DNA of 64,000 nt from Dreissena polymorpha. Taxonomy: Eukaryota > Mollusca > Bivalvia > Myida > Dreissenidae. The stretch spans positions 122,697,661 to 122,761,660 of the forward strand of contig NC_068359.1 in NCBI RefSeq assembly GCF_020536995.1, given 5' to 3'. Both the position numbers and the translations under genes were made by a program. Under the pieces are notes generated by a model, which made no database searches, was not told where the DNA came from, and was given only the letters and a program-made list of their open reading frames with translations. Below are positions 37,254 to 50,345 of this stretch, in pieces. Position 1 is the first letter of the stretch. Every line of letters begins with the position of its first letter.

Positions 37254-38949
37254 TTTAAACTTATCTTTATTTCAAACGTGATGGGTTTGATTTGTATTTT
37301 GTTCCCTTTATTTGGGTGGTCATGTTTTAAAGAGACCTTGCTATGCCATATAAATCCGTGTTCGATATGCAAGGACCTGTTTTAAAGCAAATGATTTCAA
37401 CAAGCGCAACATTTATCTGAGCAATTAATTAATGAAACAAAGTTATTAAAAAACTTTCACTTCATTTAACAAAAAATACAATAGATTGATTTTGAAATAT
37501 AATGTTTCCTTAAAATGGTTATTGATTGATGGGAATAAGCACCTATCAAGTTATGATGCTAAGTTCTAAAATACATGTATTGTTAACATAAATGCATTAT
37601 GATCATACTTGTGGGTATTTTATTTCATCTTGCCTCAATCTGGTTAATTTATGTTATTCTGTCTTTTCTTTATCCTATAGAAATAAACGAGTTCATCTTT
37701 GATTGCTTTTAAAAATATCAATGATATAAGATAAAAGTGTATTTTACACTTGTATGGTTTGCGATTTATTTCGGCTATCAGTTTGGGATCCTTCAAGAGG
37801 TTGAAAAAAACAAGAATAATTTGAGTTGGCCATTTCAAGGCGGTTGCATATCTTAATTCAATGAACACAAATGCCTTGTTCAGCCTGGTTACCTTTTAGT
37901 GACAATGAGTGTAATGTATTAGCGCGTTGGCAAATTCATTTATAGGATGCACACTACTAAATTTCGAGCATGCGTCTAGCGAATTTTTTACCAGTCTTCG
38001 ATTAAAAAAAATTAATCACAAAAAGACGACTAATGCAGATTTTATGATTTTTTTACATTTAGATAAGCCAAGAAAAAGTTAGGTAAAGTATATTTATTTT
38101 CTTATCCTGATTTACTTGATGTAAATCCAGATGCCCAACGAGTATGTTTTTATACATACGTGTATCTTCAACCAAATTATCCGATGCTTTCGCGCCTCGT
38201 GTTTCTTCGATGCTATCCATATCACGCTCGCCTATTATGAAACAACAACCGTTAATACATTATTTGTTTATATTTCGTTTCCTTAACAATTCTATCCGGT
38301 CACCAGCGTTAATGAGTTTTATGTTTAAAGGTTTTGTAGCTTTTTATGTACTTTAAGTCTCGGAAACAAAAACATAACGGTAATAAGTTATCTCCTTATA
38401 ACGTTTCTTAAATGACAATTTTCTTCAATTAAATTAGCCTATACATATATTGTCTGTATTAATATTTGCATTTATTCCCTCATTTGTTTACGTTAAAAAT
38501 GTTTTAAACGCTTTAATTTAATGGGTTTGTATCATCTTTCCTATCAATACTATGTGGAAAGAAAATCAAGTAAAAGTTACATTACAACTTTAAATCATTT
38601 AATTTTCAGATTACACACTTGTTATGCCAAGAACTATATCAAAGTATGTTATTATATTGCATCATATCACAAATGTAACACTTTATATCATCTCATATTA
38701 TACATCGAAGCGAAAAAGGTCTAAATAATCGTAGAGCGTTTGTTTGGTCTTTACCTATCTATCAGTTTGGGGACCCGACTTGCCCAAGTTTGTCGCGCTT
38801 TTTACGGTAAAACAATATTTAATTCAATGTATCCCATTTAAATAGGATCCTGTAAATTGTACAAATACTTTTAATCGTACCATTGTGTAAAAGCTTAACA
38901 CGATTTAAATGACTGGCATCCAAATTGGATTATATCATATGATTAATTA
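37254..38949. other. Noncoding end of unit F
   Basis: Counterpart of 28142-29832. No gene recognised. Confidence 0.45.
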
Positions 38950-41333
38950 AATTGGTCGTTGATAATCAATTCACATGCGCACCTGCAATACACCAGCTAG
39001 AAATAATAAGAGTACATACAGTGCTTAGCAGTCGAAAGTGGCCTACTTGAAGAAGATTCCTTAAAGCCCCCTAGAGCTCCATCCTCTATGCCTGTTTGAA
39101 AGTAGAGTATTGGAAGCTACATCAAATAGTTTACCATTCATCAACCGTATGTCACGTGTCCATTTTAATAAAAGATGTGGCGAATGGTTACTTTTACATA
39201 TCTGCAAAGTTACAAACGAACCATAATTAAGACAACTTAAAAAGATAACAAATACATACAACTCATTTCAATCTTGACATTAACATAAACACAAACCGCA
39301 ATAAGACTTTAAAGCCGTACAACAAAATGTACTTTGTTATTAAAACACGTAATATGGTTGTACATCTCAAATTCATATCAATGCAATAAAAAACACATCC
39401 TCACCATCACGTTCTCGCAATCGTATTGTCGCACTGTCGTCATCATATTGTCGCATTCTCGTCATCGTACTCTCGCGTTCTCGCCCTCTAGATTTTAATG
39501 TGTAACCACGATGGCACTAACGGTATTCCGTAGATATCACTGATGCCACGAATGACAAACTGAACTAATTTCAAATGGAAAGAAAGCACAATAAACAGGT
39601 GCTCACTTTTACATGCTGTCTTATTAAGTATCATCACTCAAGCTACAATAGAATTTGACATATGGTCCAAAAAAAGGATGGACGGACGTAGATAGAAATT
39701 AAATACGAGGACAAAACTATGCGCCATCCTCCATTTGAAAGTCGGGACATAGAACAAAAGTTAGAATTATGTGTGAAAAAAACGTTTTTGTTAAAGTTTG
39801 TTATATTCGAGAACTAGTGGCATGATTTTTTAATCTATCACGTTAATATGCTATAATGTCCGACGTTATTAACATTTTAGATACAAAATTGATCAATGTT
39901 TCAAACACACTAATGTAGTCATAACAACAAATTTTTATAAAGGGACGCATTTCACATGTTATGTTTTTAGTATCGTTTTAAAAAAACAGGTACATCACCA
40001 GTATTGTTTTATATATAATGATGAAATAGCTGTTGTCTGCGTATGGATTTACAATTAAATGTTTATCTTTCTTTAAGTTTATGTTTCAACTATATATTTT
40101 AATTTTACCGTTTACATTCGCCTGGTCTGACAATACCTGAGGGCTATGAGCACCACAATATGCACGAAATACGCAATCACTGTTTTTATTTTGCTTTTTT
40201 TGAGGGGGTATGTTACAACGAGCGTAGTATATTTACCGGTAATTAAACATTTCGAATTCAAATGATCATTTATCACATGTCATACCCTGTTTCACATGTA
40301 ATATAACCGTTACAAATATTTTTATCTTACACATGTGTACTTTACTTTTAAGCGTTTTCATTGCCTTAGTTTTCATTCGATTAACCAATCGCATTTTGTT
40401 ATTTTGCTAAAATGACGTTGCAATGTCAAATGACGTCACGAAATGTAAACAATATTCGGAATTTATCGTTATGTTTGTGTAAATATTTATTTAATTTGCT
40501 CATTTAAAAGCATGTGATAAAAAAGATCTGACACTCGTTGTCATTTCATACCATGTAGGCTCGCTTTCTAACAAAAGTCCTGAATTCGTTTAATGAAATA
40601 TGATATGATATGACAACTCGTGCCAAATCCTATATGTATAATATACAGCATAAGACACACAAAAAACATTTAAAAAATGAATGCCTTTTCATGTCATTAG
40701 AACATTGGTCAGTTATATACGTATAAAATATAACAATATATCTAAAACAACACATGTTATAAAATATCTAATCATATTTTTTTTTAATATTGAAAGCTAT
40801 TGTATGAATTCTTACCTCTTTAAAAAGGCGCTATGGCACAGTATCACGTGGTAAAAATAAATCGGAATCTGTTCAATTTTTATTTAAGATGTGTTTGTCT
40901 TCCTGGTCAATGAGAAGGATCTATTATTTGTATCTACATAAAAATGCATATTGGTTTAATGTTTTAATCTCTAAGCACATAGATACATTTGATAAGCTTT
41001 TTTTCTAACTGGAAAGTATTAAGTAAATGTCAAATCTCAACGGCCAACTTTTAATTCTAGTTCATATGTTTGAACATGTACGCTTTATGATATTCTTGTA
41101 AACTTTAAGTTTAATATTAAACGTTGCCTTAGATGTTAATAAATGTCAGTTGACTATACTATCAACTTAATTTTGTTAATTTGGAGTCCGATGCTTTGAA
41201 CCAAGGAAACAATTCATGTAACTTTTACACGTGCGCACTTTTTAAAACTTAATTATTATAACTTATGTATAACAAAATAATGATTTAAGCTCTGCAATAT
41301 AAAAAACAGTTTAAATTGCCAAACACACTGAAC
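38950..41333. other. Gene-free AT-rich region
   Basis: First single-copy DNA after the duplication stack. At about 39412-39490 there is a local run of degenerate repeats built on TCTCGTCATCGTACTCTCGC and TATTGTCGCA. A CRE-like TGACGTCA occurs near 40430. No coding region is supported. Confidence 0.45.
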
Positions 41334-41563
41334 TTAACCCATTCATGCCTAGCGTCCTGAAAAAAGGACATTGCAAACAGCGTAGACCCAGATGAGACGC
41401 CGCATGATGCGGCGTCTCATCTGGGTCTGCGCTGTTTGCTTAAAGGAATTTCTGTAAGAAATACTCTAAATATAGAAATAAATATACTAGACATCCCTAA
41501 TTATGGAAATAAATTGATCCAATCTAGAAGGATGGGAGAGTCCACTAGGTATAAATGGGTTAA
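41334..41563. mobile_element. TTAA-flanked hairpin MITE, copy 3
   Basis: TTAACCCATTCATGCCTAGC at the left and ATAAATGGGTTAA at the right. The complete internal hairpin GACGCCGCATGATGCGGCGT is at about 41396-41415, with longer flanking arms. It is the best preserved of the three copies. Confidence 0.78.
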
Positions 41564-41724
41564 TTCGTAACAATATTGCGTGTAATTGTTATGATTAACA
41601 CTGTTCTATTTTTATTAGGGAATATAAACCCCTCTTACAAACAAACATTAATTACATGATGTAGCTATGACGCCTAATAAAACTATCGGCCTCCCATCAG
41701 GTATGTTGATGAATAATTAAACGC

Positions 41725-41895
41725 TGTAGCATCGGCACAACGAAGAGGGGCACATAATAGCGCATAACACGGTGACGCTGTTGTAGCAACGGCACAACGA
41801 GGGGGTAGGGGGGGGGGGGGGGGCATATAATAGCGCATAACACGGTGACGCTGTTGTAGCATCGTCGCATTGAGGGGGCATTTAGCGCATGTGCA
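41725..41895. repeat. Three-fold tandem repeat with a G-run
   Basis: GCATAACACGGTGACGCTGT and TGTAGCATCGGCACAACGA words recur with a period of about 70 bp (41725, 41794, 41864). The middle unit ends in a run of about 15 G (about 41807-41822) that could form a G-quadruplex. The 79-aa minus-strand frame here is Pro-rich only because of the G-run. Confidence 0.75.
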
Positions 41896-42847
41896 GTATG
41901 TTACTGAGAATTCCCGTAACATATAAAATGTTTCTATATTGAAATAATCGCATGTTCAATACTCAACATTAGCAGTGTTCCTAATTATATCGCCTGTATT
42001 GATCAAGACGAACAAATTCAAAGCTGATCTTCATGGTGTGGCGGATATAAGGCAGTAGTGGAAATTAACGTCAGCAATAAGTTAATATAGGGGCTAATCT
42101 GGGACGACAATTTACGCACATGCGTCAAGCCCAATTTTTACAAGGCGTGGCTCAAATAAATCCTCAAGAGACTTCTATTTTTTTGCAAGGGTCTATAAAT
42201 AAACCTTTGTTTTAAATGTAGTAATGTTTATTTATAGATCTTTTGTCTTGAGTGTTGCAGAGTCATATAACAAAACTGACCAAAGGCCTTTCCAATCTCA
42301 GCGCAGAGTTAACGTTACTTTCTATCACATGCAATCTCTGCCATCACAACAAAATACTACCAGATTTGGTAGGATTTAATTTTATTGGTAAGGTATAATA
42401 ATATTAAAAGTTTTCTTTAACATTTTGAAAATAGTGTTTAAGTTCAGTGTCATGATAAGAAATTAATTACATAAATTTAAAATTATTGTACCACGTGGCT
42501 AGGCTATCATCGCGTAGTTGGTTATGAAGGCAGTGATTTGATTCAGCTATGCTGGTTCCCGTCAAGTCTTTGCGCGGATGCCCCGTCAAATCTCTGCGCT
42601 GAGGTTGAGGTCTTTCATAGAGTTAAAAGCCTGTACACTTACAACAACGAGTCACCTTATTTTCAAAATCATACATTTAAGGTATAGAAAAAATTCAATA
42701 GTAATTAACAATATCAAAACTCTGATCCAGCGTATGTTTTAAATATTATTAAATACATGTTTGCAATTATGTCAAATATTGTTAATGATAACGGTTTTCG
42801 TCGGCAATTTGCGGCTGGTGGCATTAAGAATTCGTCTGTATTGGCCC

Positions 42848-43927
42848 CTAGCTTCCAAACAGTCTTGTGCCATGTGTTGCCTTACAGCAAAGCAGGCTCC
42901 TCAGCTCAGCGCAGAACTTCGAGCCGCTGAACACGTAGATGGCAGATTTGAAGGTGTAGTTGAAGTAGCTGACCAGAGTGGCAACACCGAAAAGGAAATC
43001 AATGTACGCGGAATCGTACAAGGACGTGTAAGGATCAACTGACTCGAGCGCCAGGAGCTTCTCCCTCAGGTAGGGGAAGTTCACAAAACAGACTGACACC
43101 GGTGTCATCGTGACGAGGAACAGCACGCACAGTGCAATCATGAGAATCGACACTGGGCACGTGTCGCGTGCCTTACCGGAAATGTTCATCCGCTGACGTC
43201 TTGAACGGGAGCGCGCAAGCTGCACTACGATGATGACGTTGCCAATTACTAGCAGCGGGAACGGCACGCCGAACGTTAACGTGAAGTCGATCCATCGGTA
43301 AACGTAAACAAATAAGTCGTAGTATTCCTTCGTGGACGGACCGCACCTCCCACCATTGTATCCATTCACATCAAATATCACTAGTAGTATTATATTAATT
43401 CCGAACACGGCTAGCACAATGGTGTCGATGATCAACCCAGCGTTTCGTGGGGAACAGCCCAGTCTCACTTTATGCGGGAAGAGCACGCAAGCTGTTCTCT
43501 CGAGCGTGTCAGCCACGATCAGCCACGAGGAGAGGTGAATGCTGTAGCAGGCAATGAAGTATATCGTTTTACACCCGGGGTTACTCACCGATAAGGTGTT
43601 AATGTCCCAGGTATGTAACACCCAGCCTGGCAGGGCAGAGCTGAACAAGATAAGCGTATCTGAAAGCACCAGAGCAAACAGGAACACCGTCGTTGACGTC
43701 ATCTTCTTCTGACGAAGCAGCACGAAAATAGGCATAGCGTTTCCGATCGTTCAAATGAAAATAAGAATCGGCGTGATCACCATCCAGAGCAGCACCCTCG
43801 TGTTTCCATAGTAACCGACCGGCGGATCCTCCCATTCAGAAACGTTTGATGACGTCGCGTTGAACGTCTTCTGTTCTGTAACGTTTATCAAAGTAACATT
43901 ACTAGCAAACTTTGTAGTTGCATCCAT
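42848..43927 (-). pseudogene. Class A (rhodopsin-like) GPCR, intronless, with one in-frame stop
   Basis: Reading from the conserved MDATTKF start at 43927, the frame runs to 42848 with one interruption: TGA (plus 43751-43753) replaces Gly in TM1, just before TIGNAM. Everything after it is open: TM2 with LSDT, ERT after TM3, a TM6 Pro motif, NYTFKSAIYVF in TM7 and an LLCCKA tail. A shorter product could start at Met 43735 (295 aa), but it would lack the N-terminal glycosylation region and most of TM1. I therefore treat it as a young pseudogene or a null allele of the receptor type seen intact at 53664. The preserved frame over the other 290-odd codons suggests the stop is recent. Confidence 0.75.
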
Positions 43928-44520
43928 AGTTTCCTAAGTTTCGATTGTTTTATTTTCTTTCAAAACTCTTTTGATTGAACAAGTTTTAACAATTTATTTG
44001 TATCGCGCCACTTTTCATGTTCGGTGAGGCACCTATGCCATTCGCGATCTCTGATCTGCGATTTCTCTTCTATGAAAGTACTGGAAGGTGTTGATAAATT
44101 CTCAGCAAATAGCGGATCTGGTTCTGCCTAGATAATTCCTTTAGGTGTAATTTGCCTGATGGCTGGGTCATCTATGTTTAGGTTTTCAATCTAGTGGGGA
44201 AAGAATTAATCATCCCATACTGTTATGATTGTGATCAAAAGGTTAAAGGTGCTTTGGTAAGTTGACAAAATTAAAAAAAAAGATTCAGATTCGCAAAATT
44301 TTGTTGTAGTTGTATTTGTGAGAAAACGGTAATACTGAACATTTACCATGCTCTAAAATATCCATTATATGCATCTTTTGACGATTTAAAAACCTGAAAA
44401 TTATAATGCGTTGCAACGCGAAAATATTGAATAATTTGGAGAGTTCTGTAGTTTTCGTTATATTTTGTGAGACTACGAGGATTGCTTATATAAAGTATAA
44501 AAAACATCACTCATTGCTTT
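43928..44520. other. 5' flank of GPCR copy 1
   Basis: Shared in part with 54747-54997 and 56796-57022. No clear promoter element is seen. Confidence 0.4.
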
Positions 44521-44523
44521 ATC

Positions 44524-44585
44524 ACGGATGGCCGAGTGGTCTAAGCGATAGACTTTTACTCCAGAGGTCAGTGGTTCGAGCCAAG
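44524..44585 (+). other. tRNA-like (Leu/Ser type) pol III module in a repeat
   Basis: The A box TGGCCGAGTGG is at 44529-44539 and the B box GGTTCGAGCC at 44573-44582, followed by T-rich runs. The T stem and acceptor do not pair, so it is not a working tRNA. A diverged relative without good boxes lies near 47285-47330 (CCGGATATTTAAGTGGTAGG). Both sit in the same flanking repeat. A SINE head or tRNA pseudogene is the likely source. Confidence 0.4.
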
Positions 44586-44599
44586 TTCAAAGTTACTTT

Positions 44600-47115
44600 A
44601 TTTTCTTTCTTTAATTTTATTTTTGTTTTTTTACTGGAGTTTTTTTTAGATCCAATGTTTTCATGATCAATATAAAGCATCAGTAAAAAAACAACCTTTA
44701 AAACATTATATTATAATTAATTACGTGAATAATTGATGGATAATGCAGGAATTATAATTGGATTCTAGTCAGAAACGAACCAAACGGGAATGCTGTTAGT
44801 AAAATATTAACAGTTATCAATAATTTTGCAGCGGTCGATAAAATAGACTGATTATGGAAGCTATTAGTAAAATAATGATAATAATACGACTAGAAACTAC
44901 TCTGAAATTTCCAGAACATATTATTAAGAAATAGTTATGTCATTGATAATGATTTTAACCTTAAAACAGCCCTGCTGGAATTCCGGGGAGTCATGAACGA
45001 TGAGGCGATACTACCGAAACGTTGTGCACGAGCAGCCATTAACAACCGTGAAACCTATAGAATAAATTGTACAAATAATATCAAGGCAAAACCTAAATAC
45101 AAATAAAAGCGTCGAGAGCACTGAAAGGCCGTTTTCAAGATAAAGGTAAGTTTTTCTTCAAGGAACAGTTAACCGAATGAATATTTGAATGGGCATCAGC
45201 ATAAACACATTATATTGTTATAACATCTAATAGTACCCTAATATGTTCTTAGCGAAGGCCGGAAAAGGGTACACGCGCGCGTTACACATCCGTTTGTTTG
45301 GTTGGCATAGGTTACAGTATACTAAATATTGTTGGTGATCAATGCGATATTCTCTAAAAAATATCAACAGCATTTATTTGAGATCACAATTCTCTGTATT
45401 GGCACTTGCCATGACTTTATTTTTGAATGTTTCTGTGTGCATGTGATAGGCAAAACATTGTTGTATACTTGAACTTCACTGTTTAGTTTAAGGTTGGAGA
45501 CTATATGAGACTTCGACTGATGGCGGAAAACAATACTGAACAGGAGAGAAGCCGGTAAAAAGACGACCATTAAACAGCGACCGTTGATTCGCATGAAGTT
45601 CTTTCTTACATACTACATGAAATATCTTTTTTATTGTTTAAATCACTTCGGCTTTGAATGCTCTTTAAGAAACGTTATGTGTATGAGGATCTCTACGCGC
45701 AAAAGTTTGACTTTATTTTGTGTTTAAGTCATTGCTTTTACATTGAATTTATAAGGGAATATTTTAGTATATTGTGACCTACTGGATTCGAAGTGCTCAT
45801 TGTCATATACTAGTGGCATCGGTTCCGGTAACGAATTATATAAAATCCGTTTTTGTAAGAGCGCCTTGTTGTTCTCCTTGTGGTTCTTGTTTATGTGGTT
45901 GACATCTGTTGAGACTGCTGATTGTGTAGCATATTTTTGTTTCGATGTTGCTAAACCGGCAGTCTTACATTAGATTTTTGAAGCTGTTATTGGGTTGCTG
46001 TTGCTGCTGTGATGATAATGGCGGTTGCTTTGTTGTTGTTTGTTCTTTTATTTCAGGGATTTATGAACTACCAGTCATGCTTGGCCTTAGGGAACCCAGA
46101 ATGAGAATCAAATGGTAGGTCGGCCTTTTTTCGTTAAGGGGTGTTGCCGCAGTATCTTTGATTTTTTCCACAAAAAAGATATTTTTGAAAATGTGTCTGC
46201 TCATCATACATACAAATACTATATGAAAAAAGGAAAAAAATAGGATCACATACTTTTTCGGATTTTATTTCCAAGATTGCAACAGGCACTTTTGCATTTA
46301 ATCTGCACAATTTCTTCTTATTTAAAAACTGAACATAATCATGAAAATCGGCAAATGTCGGTAATTTTTGAGCTTCAGTACGCTAATTTATCTTAAATGA
46401 GACATACATATTACACATACAACAATGAAATTATAATTGTTTAGTTTTGTTGTTGTTGTTTTTGTTTTGTAAAATATTATAATACCGTCAAAAAACTATG
46501 ATATGTATTCAAAATGTGTTAACAAGTTCCCGAAATTTTGCATGTGAGTAGGCGAAATTATGGTACTGTGTAAAATACGAATTATGCCTAAAGGGAATTA
46601 AACACGATGATGTGTTGATAAAGTGTGTTTTGTCATCAAAGCGGTATTTGTGGCATGAATGTCGATCTAACGTCGATTTTGCGTATTTATTAATTTGTAT
46701 CCCTGCAGCGTTTTTGTTTCATCAACGTAATTGTTTATCAACCTACTTCAATCCATTATCTTGGTCTATTTAGGCAGAGATCTATTGATTGTTTGTTGAT
46801 AAATCTTTGGTTAAGGTCTTCTTTTCTAACGTAGGCTGACGAATTGTTTATTACATTGTATTTTTATCTAAAGGAATAAATTTAAGAACTATTCATACAT
46901 TTCACTTGCGGTTTACGAACCTTACCGAGGAGTTAAGATTGTTTGGTTTTGCTAATATTATATTTAAGACACTTTTTCACAGATCGTCGAAATGACACTT
47001 TTTCATCATTTCATCACAGATTCAAAAAATAAAAGAACATTAGAACATCGGGGAGTTAAATAATGACAAACTAATGATGTAGACTGTAAATAAAATTACT
47101 GCTTCGTTCATGAGT
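44600..47115. other. Gene-free region between GPCR remnants
   Basis: No gene supported. A consensus splice donor (AAAG before GTAAGT, GT at 45146-45147) follows a G/C-richer stretch, GCGTCGAGAGCACTGAAAGG, and could mark an untranslated exon. That is weak. The minus-strand frames at 45364-45594 and 46061-46249 have no motif. Confidence 0.35.
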
Positions 47116-47119
47116 TATT

Positions 47120-47720
47120 GGAAATTGAAAATTGGTTCAATGGAAATTGTGAAAATTTTAAAGCGTTACAAACGCGAAACTATATAGTGATATGGAGTTT
47201 CTCTGGCTTTTTTTCGTTATATTTTATGACAATACATGGATCATCTACATACAAAGGTTTAAAATATAGCGTATAATTTAATAGTCCGGATATTTAAGTG
47301 GTAGGCGATAGCTTTTAAAACCTCGTGCACAGCTGGCATACTCACACTGGACCAATCTCCATGCAGAGTTGTCGTCCCTTGCAATCTCCACGCAGAGTTG
47401 TCGTTCCATGCTCTCACATGAATATCTGCCATGTCAAGAAAATCCTTCCATATCTGGAAGTTTATTTAAGTATTATATAATAAAAAGTAGTATCATTATC
47501 TTTTATATTTTAAAAATAGTTTATAAGTTCAAGCTCATAGTAAAAAATTAAGTATTTAACTTTATAAAAAAAAAGTAAAAATAGCAACGGGAAAATTGTT
47601 GCACCACGTGGCTCGACTATAATCACGTGTATGGTTGTTACGTCAGTGTTTTAATCGAGCTATGTTGGTTCCAGTCAAATCTCTGCGCGGAGGCTGACCT
47701 TGGAGTCACCAGAAAACTTC
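47120..47720. repeat. Third GPCR-locus remnant: flanks without a receptor
   Basis: The left part (about 47120-47340) matches the tRNA-like flank near 44350-44580. The right part (about 47345-47710) matches the receptor's downstream flank at 42290-42620, sharing CCAATCTCC, TTGCACCACGTGGCT, GAGCTATG(T/C)TGGTTCC and GTCAAATCTCTGCGCGGAGG. The end of one unit is thus joined directly to the start of the next, as at a junction of a former tandem array whose gene is gone. Confidence 0.6.
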
Positions 47721-48264
47721 TACAACATAATTAAAATAGAGGACATCGATCCGTAGCGCAGTTTGACAATTATTTCAAAATACTTTTTCTAAGTAATGAC
47801 GGGTCCTATAGAGAACACAAATACAAAGAAAGACAAAAGCTGAGACGAAGTAGTAAGTGAGAACAGTATTTTAAAGAAAAAGGTCATTTCGCTGAAATTC
47901 ATACCTGAAAATATATGAGAAATAGTAAAAGTATTTGGTTTATTATTGTCAAGAAACAGCAGTGGCTTTGTGTACGTAAATGTGGCACAAACTCATGTTG
48001 AAAAATCTAATATTTAAATACAATGTTATCTGTTCTTTCAAATGATAGTACGGCTGGTAAGTGTGTACGGATCTTGTTCGACTACTTTGTACTTTTTATT
48101 TCGCTATGCACATCTATAACAAACAAAACATTATAAAACATATAAACAATTCAAGTGTGTTCATGTACAGTTTAGCAGTGGCGTGTGATATGAGTATGCT
48201 GTTCTACGATTCGGTACCAAAACAGTCGACGTTTACTTATGGAGTGTTGGATCCGACTGATAAA
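47721..48264. other. Noncoding spacer
   Basis: Nothing recognised. An open frame at 48061-48357 runs into the satellite below and has no motif. Confidence 0.4.
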
Positions 48265-50255
48265 AAAATCGCCGTGAACACTACGAAACTGCTGTGCACA
48301 GTAAACAACTTCTGTGAACACTACGAAACTCATGTGAAAAATACGAAACTGCAGTGAACAATACGAACCTGCTGTTAACAATACAAAACTGCTGTGGGCA
48401 CTACGAAACAGCTGCGAAAACTGCTAAACTTCTGTGAACAATACAAAACTGCTGCGAACACAAAAAATCAGCAATGTAACCTACGAAACTGCTGTGAACA
48501 ATACGCAACTGCTAAAAATAATATGAAACTGATGTGAAAACTACGAAACTGCAATGAAAACTACAAAACTGCTGTGAACACTAAGAAACTGATGTGAATT
48601 CTACGAAACTGCTGTGAACCTACGAAACCGATGTGAACACTAAGAATCTGATGTGAATACTACAAAACTGCCGTGAAAACTACGAAACTGAAATGAAACC
48701 TACGAATCTGCTGTGAACAATACGAAACTCTTGAAATAATTTATATATCGTTTATTCGACCTCTTATCTCATATTCAGATGTGATATGAAACAATTGCAC
48801 CCAAGCGGAATAAAACGAAATTGATAAAATTCAAAATGAAGCAGCGCGAATCGCTTGTGGATCGTCTAAACTAGTTTCATTAACTGACCTGCATGATGAA
48901 ATTAATTGGGAACCGCTTCAGGACTCGCCGTGACAAACATAAATTAACATTATTCTACAAAATGCAAAATTCGATTACCCCACAGTATTTATCCAACCTT
49001 GTACCCAAACATGTTGGATCTGTTGCTAGGTATAATCTTCGCAATGCTAATGACTTACGTACTTCCGAATCTAGAACAACCCTTTACTACAATTCATTCG
49101 TACCCGCAGTCATTCGAAAATGGAATAACCTACCGGATGATGTTGAAAATAGTGGATCGTTGAATGCATTTAAATCTAAACTTAACAGGAATACAGTTAA
49201 AACACCATCGTACTATTTCATAGGTAAACGTCTTTCTCAAGTCATTCACACGCGTTTAAGGACCAAATCCAGTTCCCTTAATGAGCACCTTTACGCTAAA
49301 AATATTATTGATTCTCCTCTTTGTTGCTGTGGAGATATTGAGTCTTACTTTCACTTCTTCTTCACGTGTTCTTATTATAGCGTAATTCAGACAAAGTTAA
49401 TGAATGATGTCTTAGGAATTATAAGTCCTGTAGACCTTGATACGCTCCTGTTTTGGCAATACATCCTTAAACGATGATGATAACTCTACTATCTTTCTTT
49501 GTGTCCAACAATACATCACCGAATCTAAGCGTTTCTCATAACAATCAGATCCCGGCTCGACGTTGCATTTATTTGACATTGACCCACAACCAAAGTCCTT
49601 CATCCTACCTTGATCACCTCACTTTTTAAAATGTTTATATCCCGTCTTGTTACTGCTGGCATATATCATGAAATGTGTAGGCTTTAAACACTGCCACTTC
49701 CATTTGTAAATATTAATTATAAGGAGAGAAACTATATAAGAACTTGCTTCTTCCGTTTCAATCCTTTTCTGCTTATATTGTGTAACATCTGTATATATTG
49801 TACATGCCATAAGAAATAAATATGTTTAAACTAAATCGAAACTGCTATGAACACTTCGAAATTGCAGTGAAACCTACGAAACTAATATGAACACTATGAA
49901 ATTGCTGTGAACACTACGAAATTGAAATGAAACCTGCGAAACTGCTGTGAACAATACAAAACTACTGTGAACACTACGAAACAGCAGTGAAACATACGAA
50001 AGGTTTGTGAACAATACGAACCTGCTGTGAACACTATGAAACTGTTGTGAAGAAAACGAAACTGCTGTGAACACTATGAAACTGTTGTGAACAATATGAA
50101 ACTGATGTGAACACTATGAAACTGTTGTGAACACTACGAAACTGCTGTGATCACTTTAAAACTGATGTACATACTATGAAACCAATGTGAACACTATGAC
50201 ACTGATGTGAACACTACGAAACTGCTGTGAACACTATGAAACTGCTGTGAACACG
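48265..50255. repeat. 20-bp satellite, interrupted by a LINE fragment
   Basis: Degenerate tandem copies of GAAACTGCTGTGAACACTAC with AATAC and CTATG variants occupy 48265-48735 and 49835-50255. The interval between is LINE sequence. The unit length is not a multiple of three. Frames on the minus strand (FRSVHSSFVLFTAVS-like) are by-products. Confidence 0.9.
48736..49834 (+). mobile_element. LINE 3' fragment inside the satellite
   Basis: The 194-aa frame at 48893-49477 matches the post-RT region of LINE ORF2 proteins: RRDKHKLTLFYKM, then VRKWNNLP-like (VIRKWNNLPDDVENS), LNAFKSKLNR, and a Cys/His knuckle reading CCCGDIESYFHFFFTC. Upstream, FIRPLISYSDVI and NEAARIACG are readable in broken frames from about 48750. 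There is no reverse transcriptase core, so it is a 5'-truncated copy. The end carries AAATAAATATG near 49813 just before the satellite resumes. Confidence 0.7.
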
Positions 50256-50345
50256 AAAAATACCATAAAAGCGCCCCTGGTAAGCCTTTGTTGAATGCTT
50301 TGACGCACATGCATTAAGCGCCGTTTTCCCATGACGAGGCTCAAA
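50256..50345. mobile_element. Remnant of the GTGTCGTCCC-family MITE
   Basis: AAAAATACCATAAAAGCG, GACGCACATGCATTAAGC and CGTTTTCCCATGACGAGGC match the right half of the family. It directly follows the satellite. Confidence 0.6.

Larger units (their letters stand above)
42090..44880. repeat. Diverged GPCR-locus duplication, copy 1
   Basis: From a MITE remnant (GGGCTAATCTGGGACGAC) through the receptor and its 5' flank, to about TATGGAAGCTATTAGTAAAA. The sequence is matched by 52580-57022, though clearly diverged. Shared landmarks are TTTATTTATAGATCTTT, CCAATCTCAGCGCAGA, CCAGATTTGGTAG, TGTACCACGTGG and GCTTCCAAACA. Copy 2 additionally holds a LINE. Confidence 0.8.

Noticed and set aside
42761-43042. 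93-aa plus-strand frame (and 53592-53858)
   Set aside because: Antisense to the GPCR C-terminus and 3' flank; the receptor frame has all the family motifs.
48061-48357. 98-aa plus-strand frame
   Set aside because: Its second half is the 20-bp satellite and the first half shows no motif.
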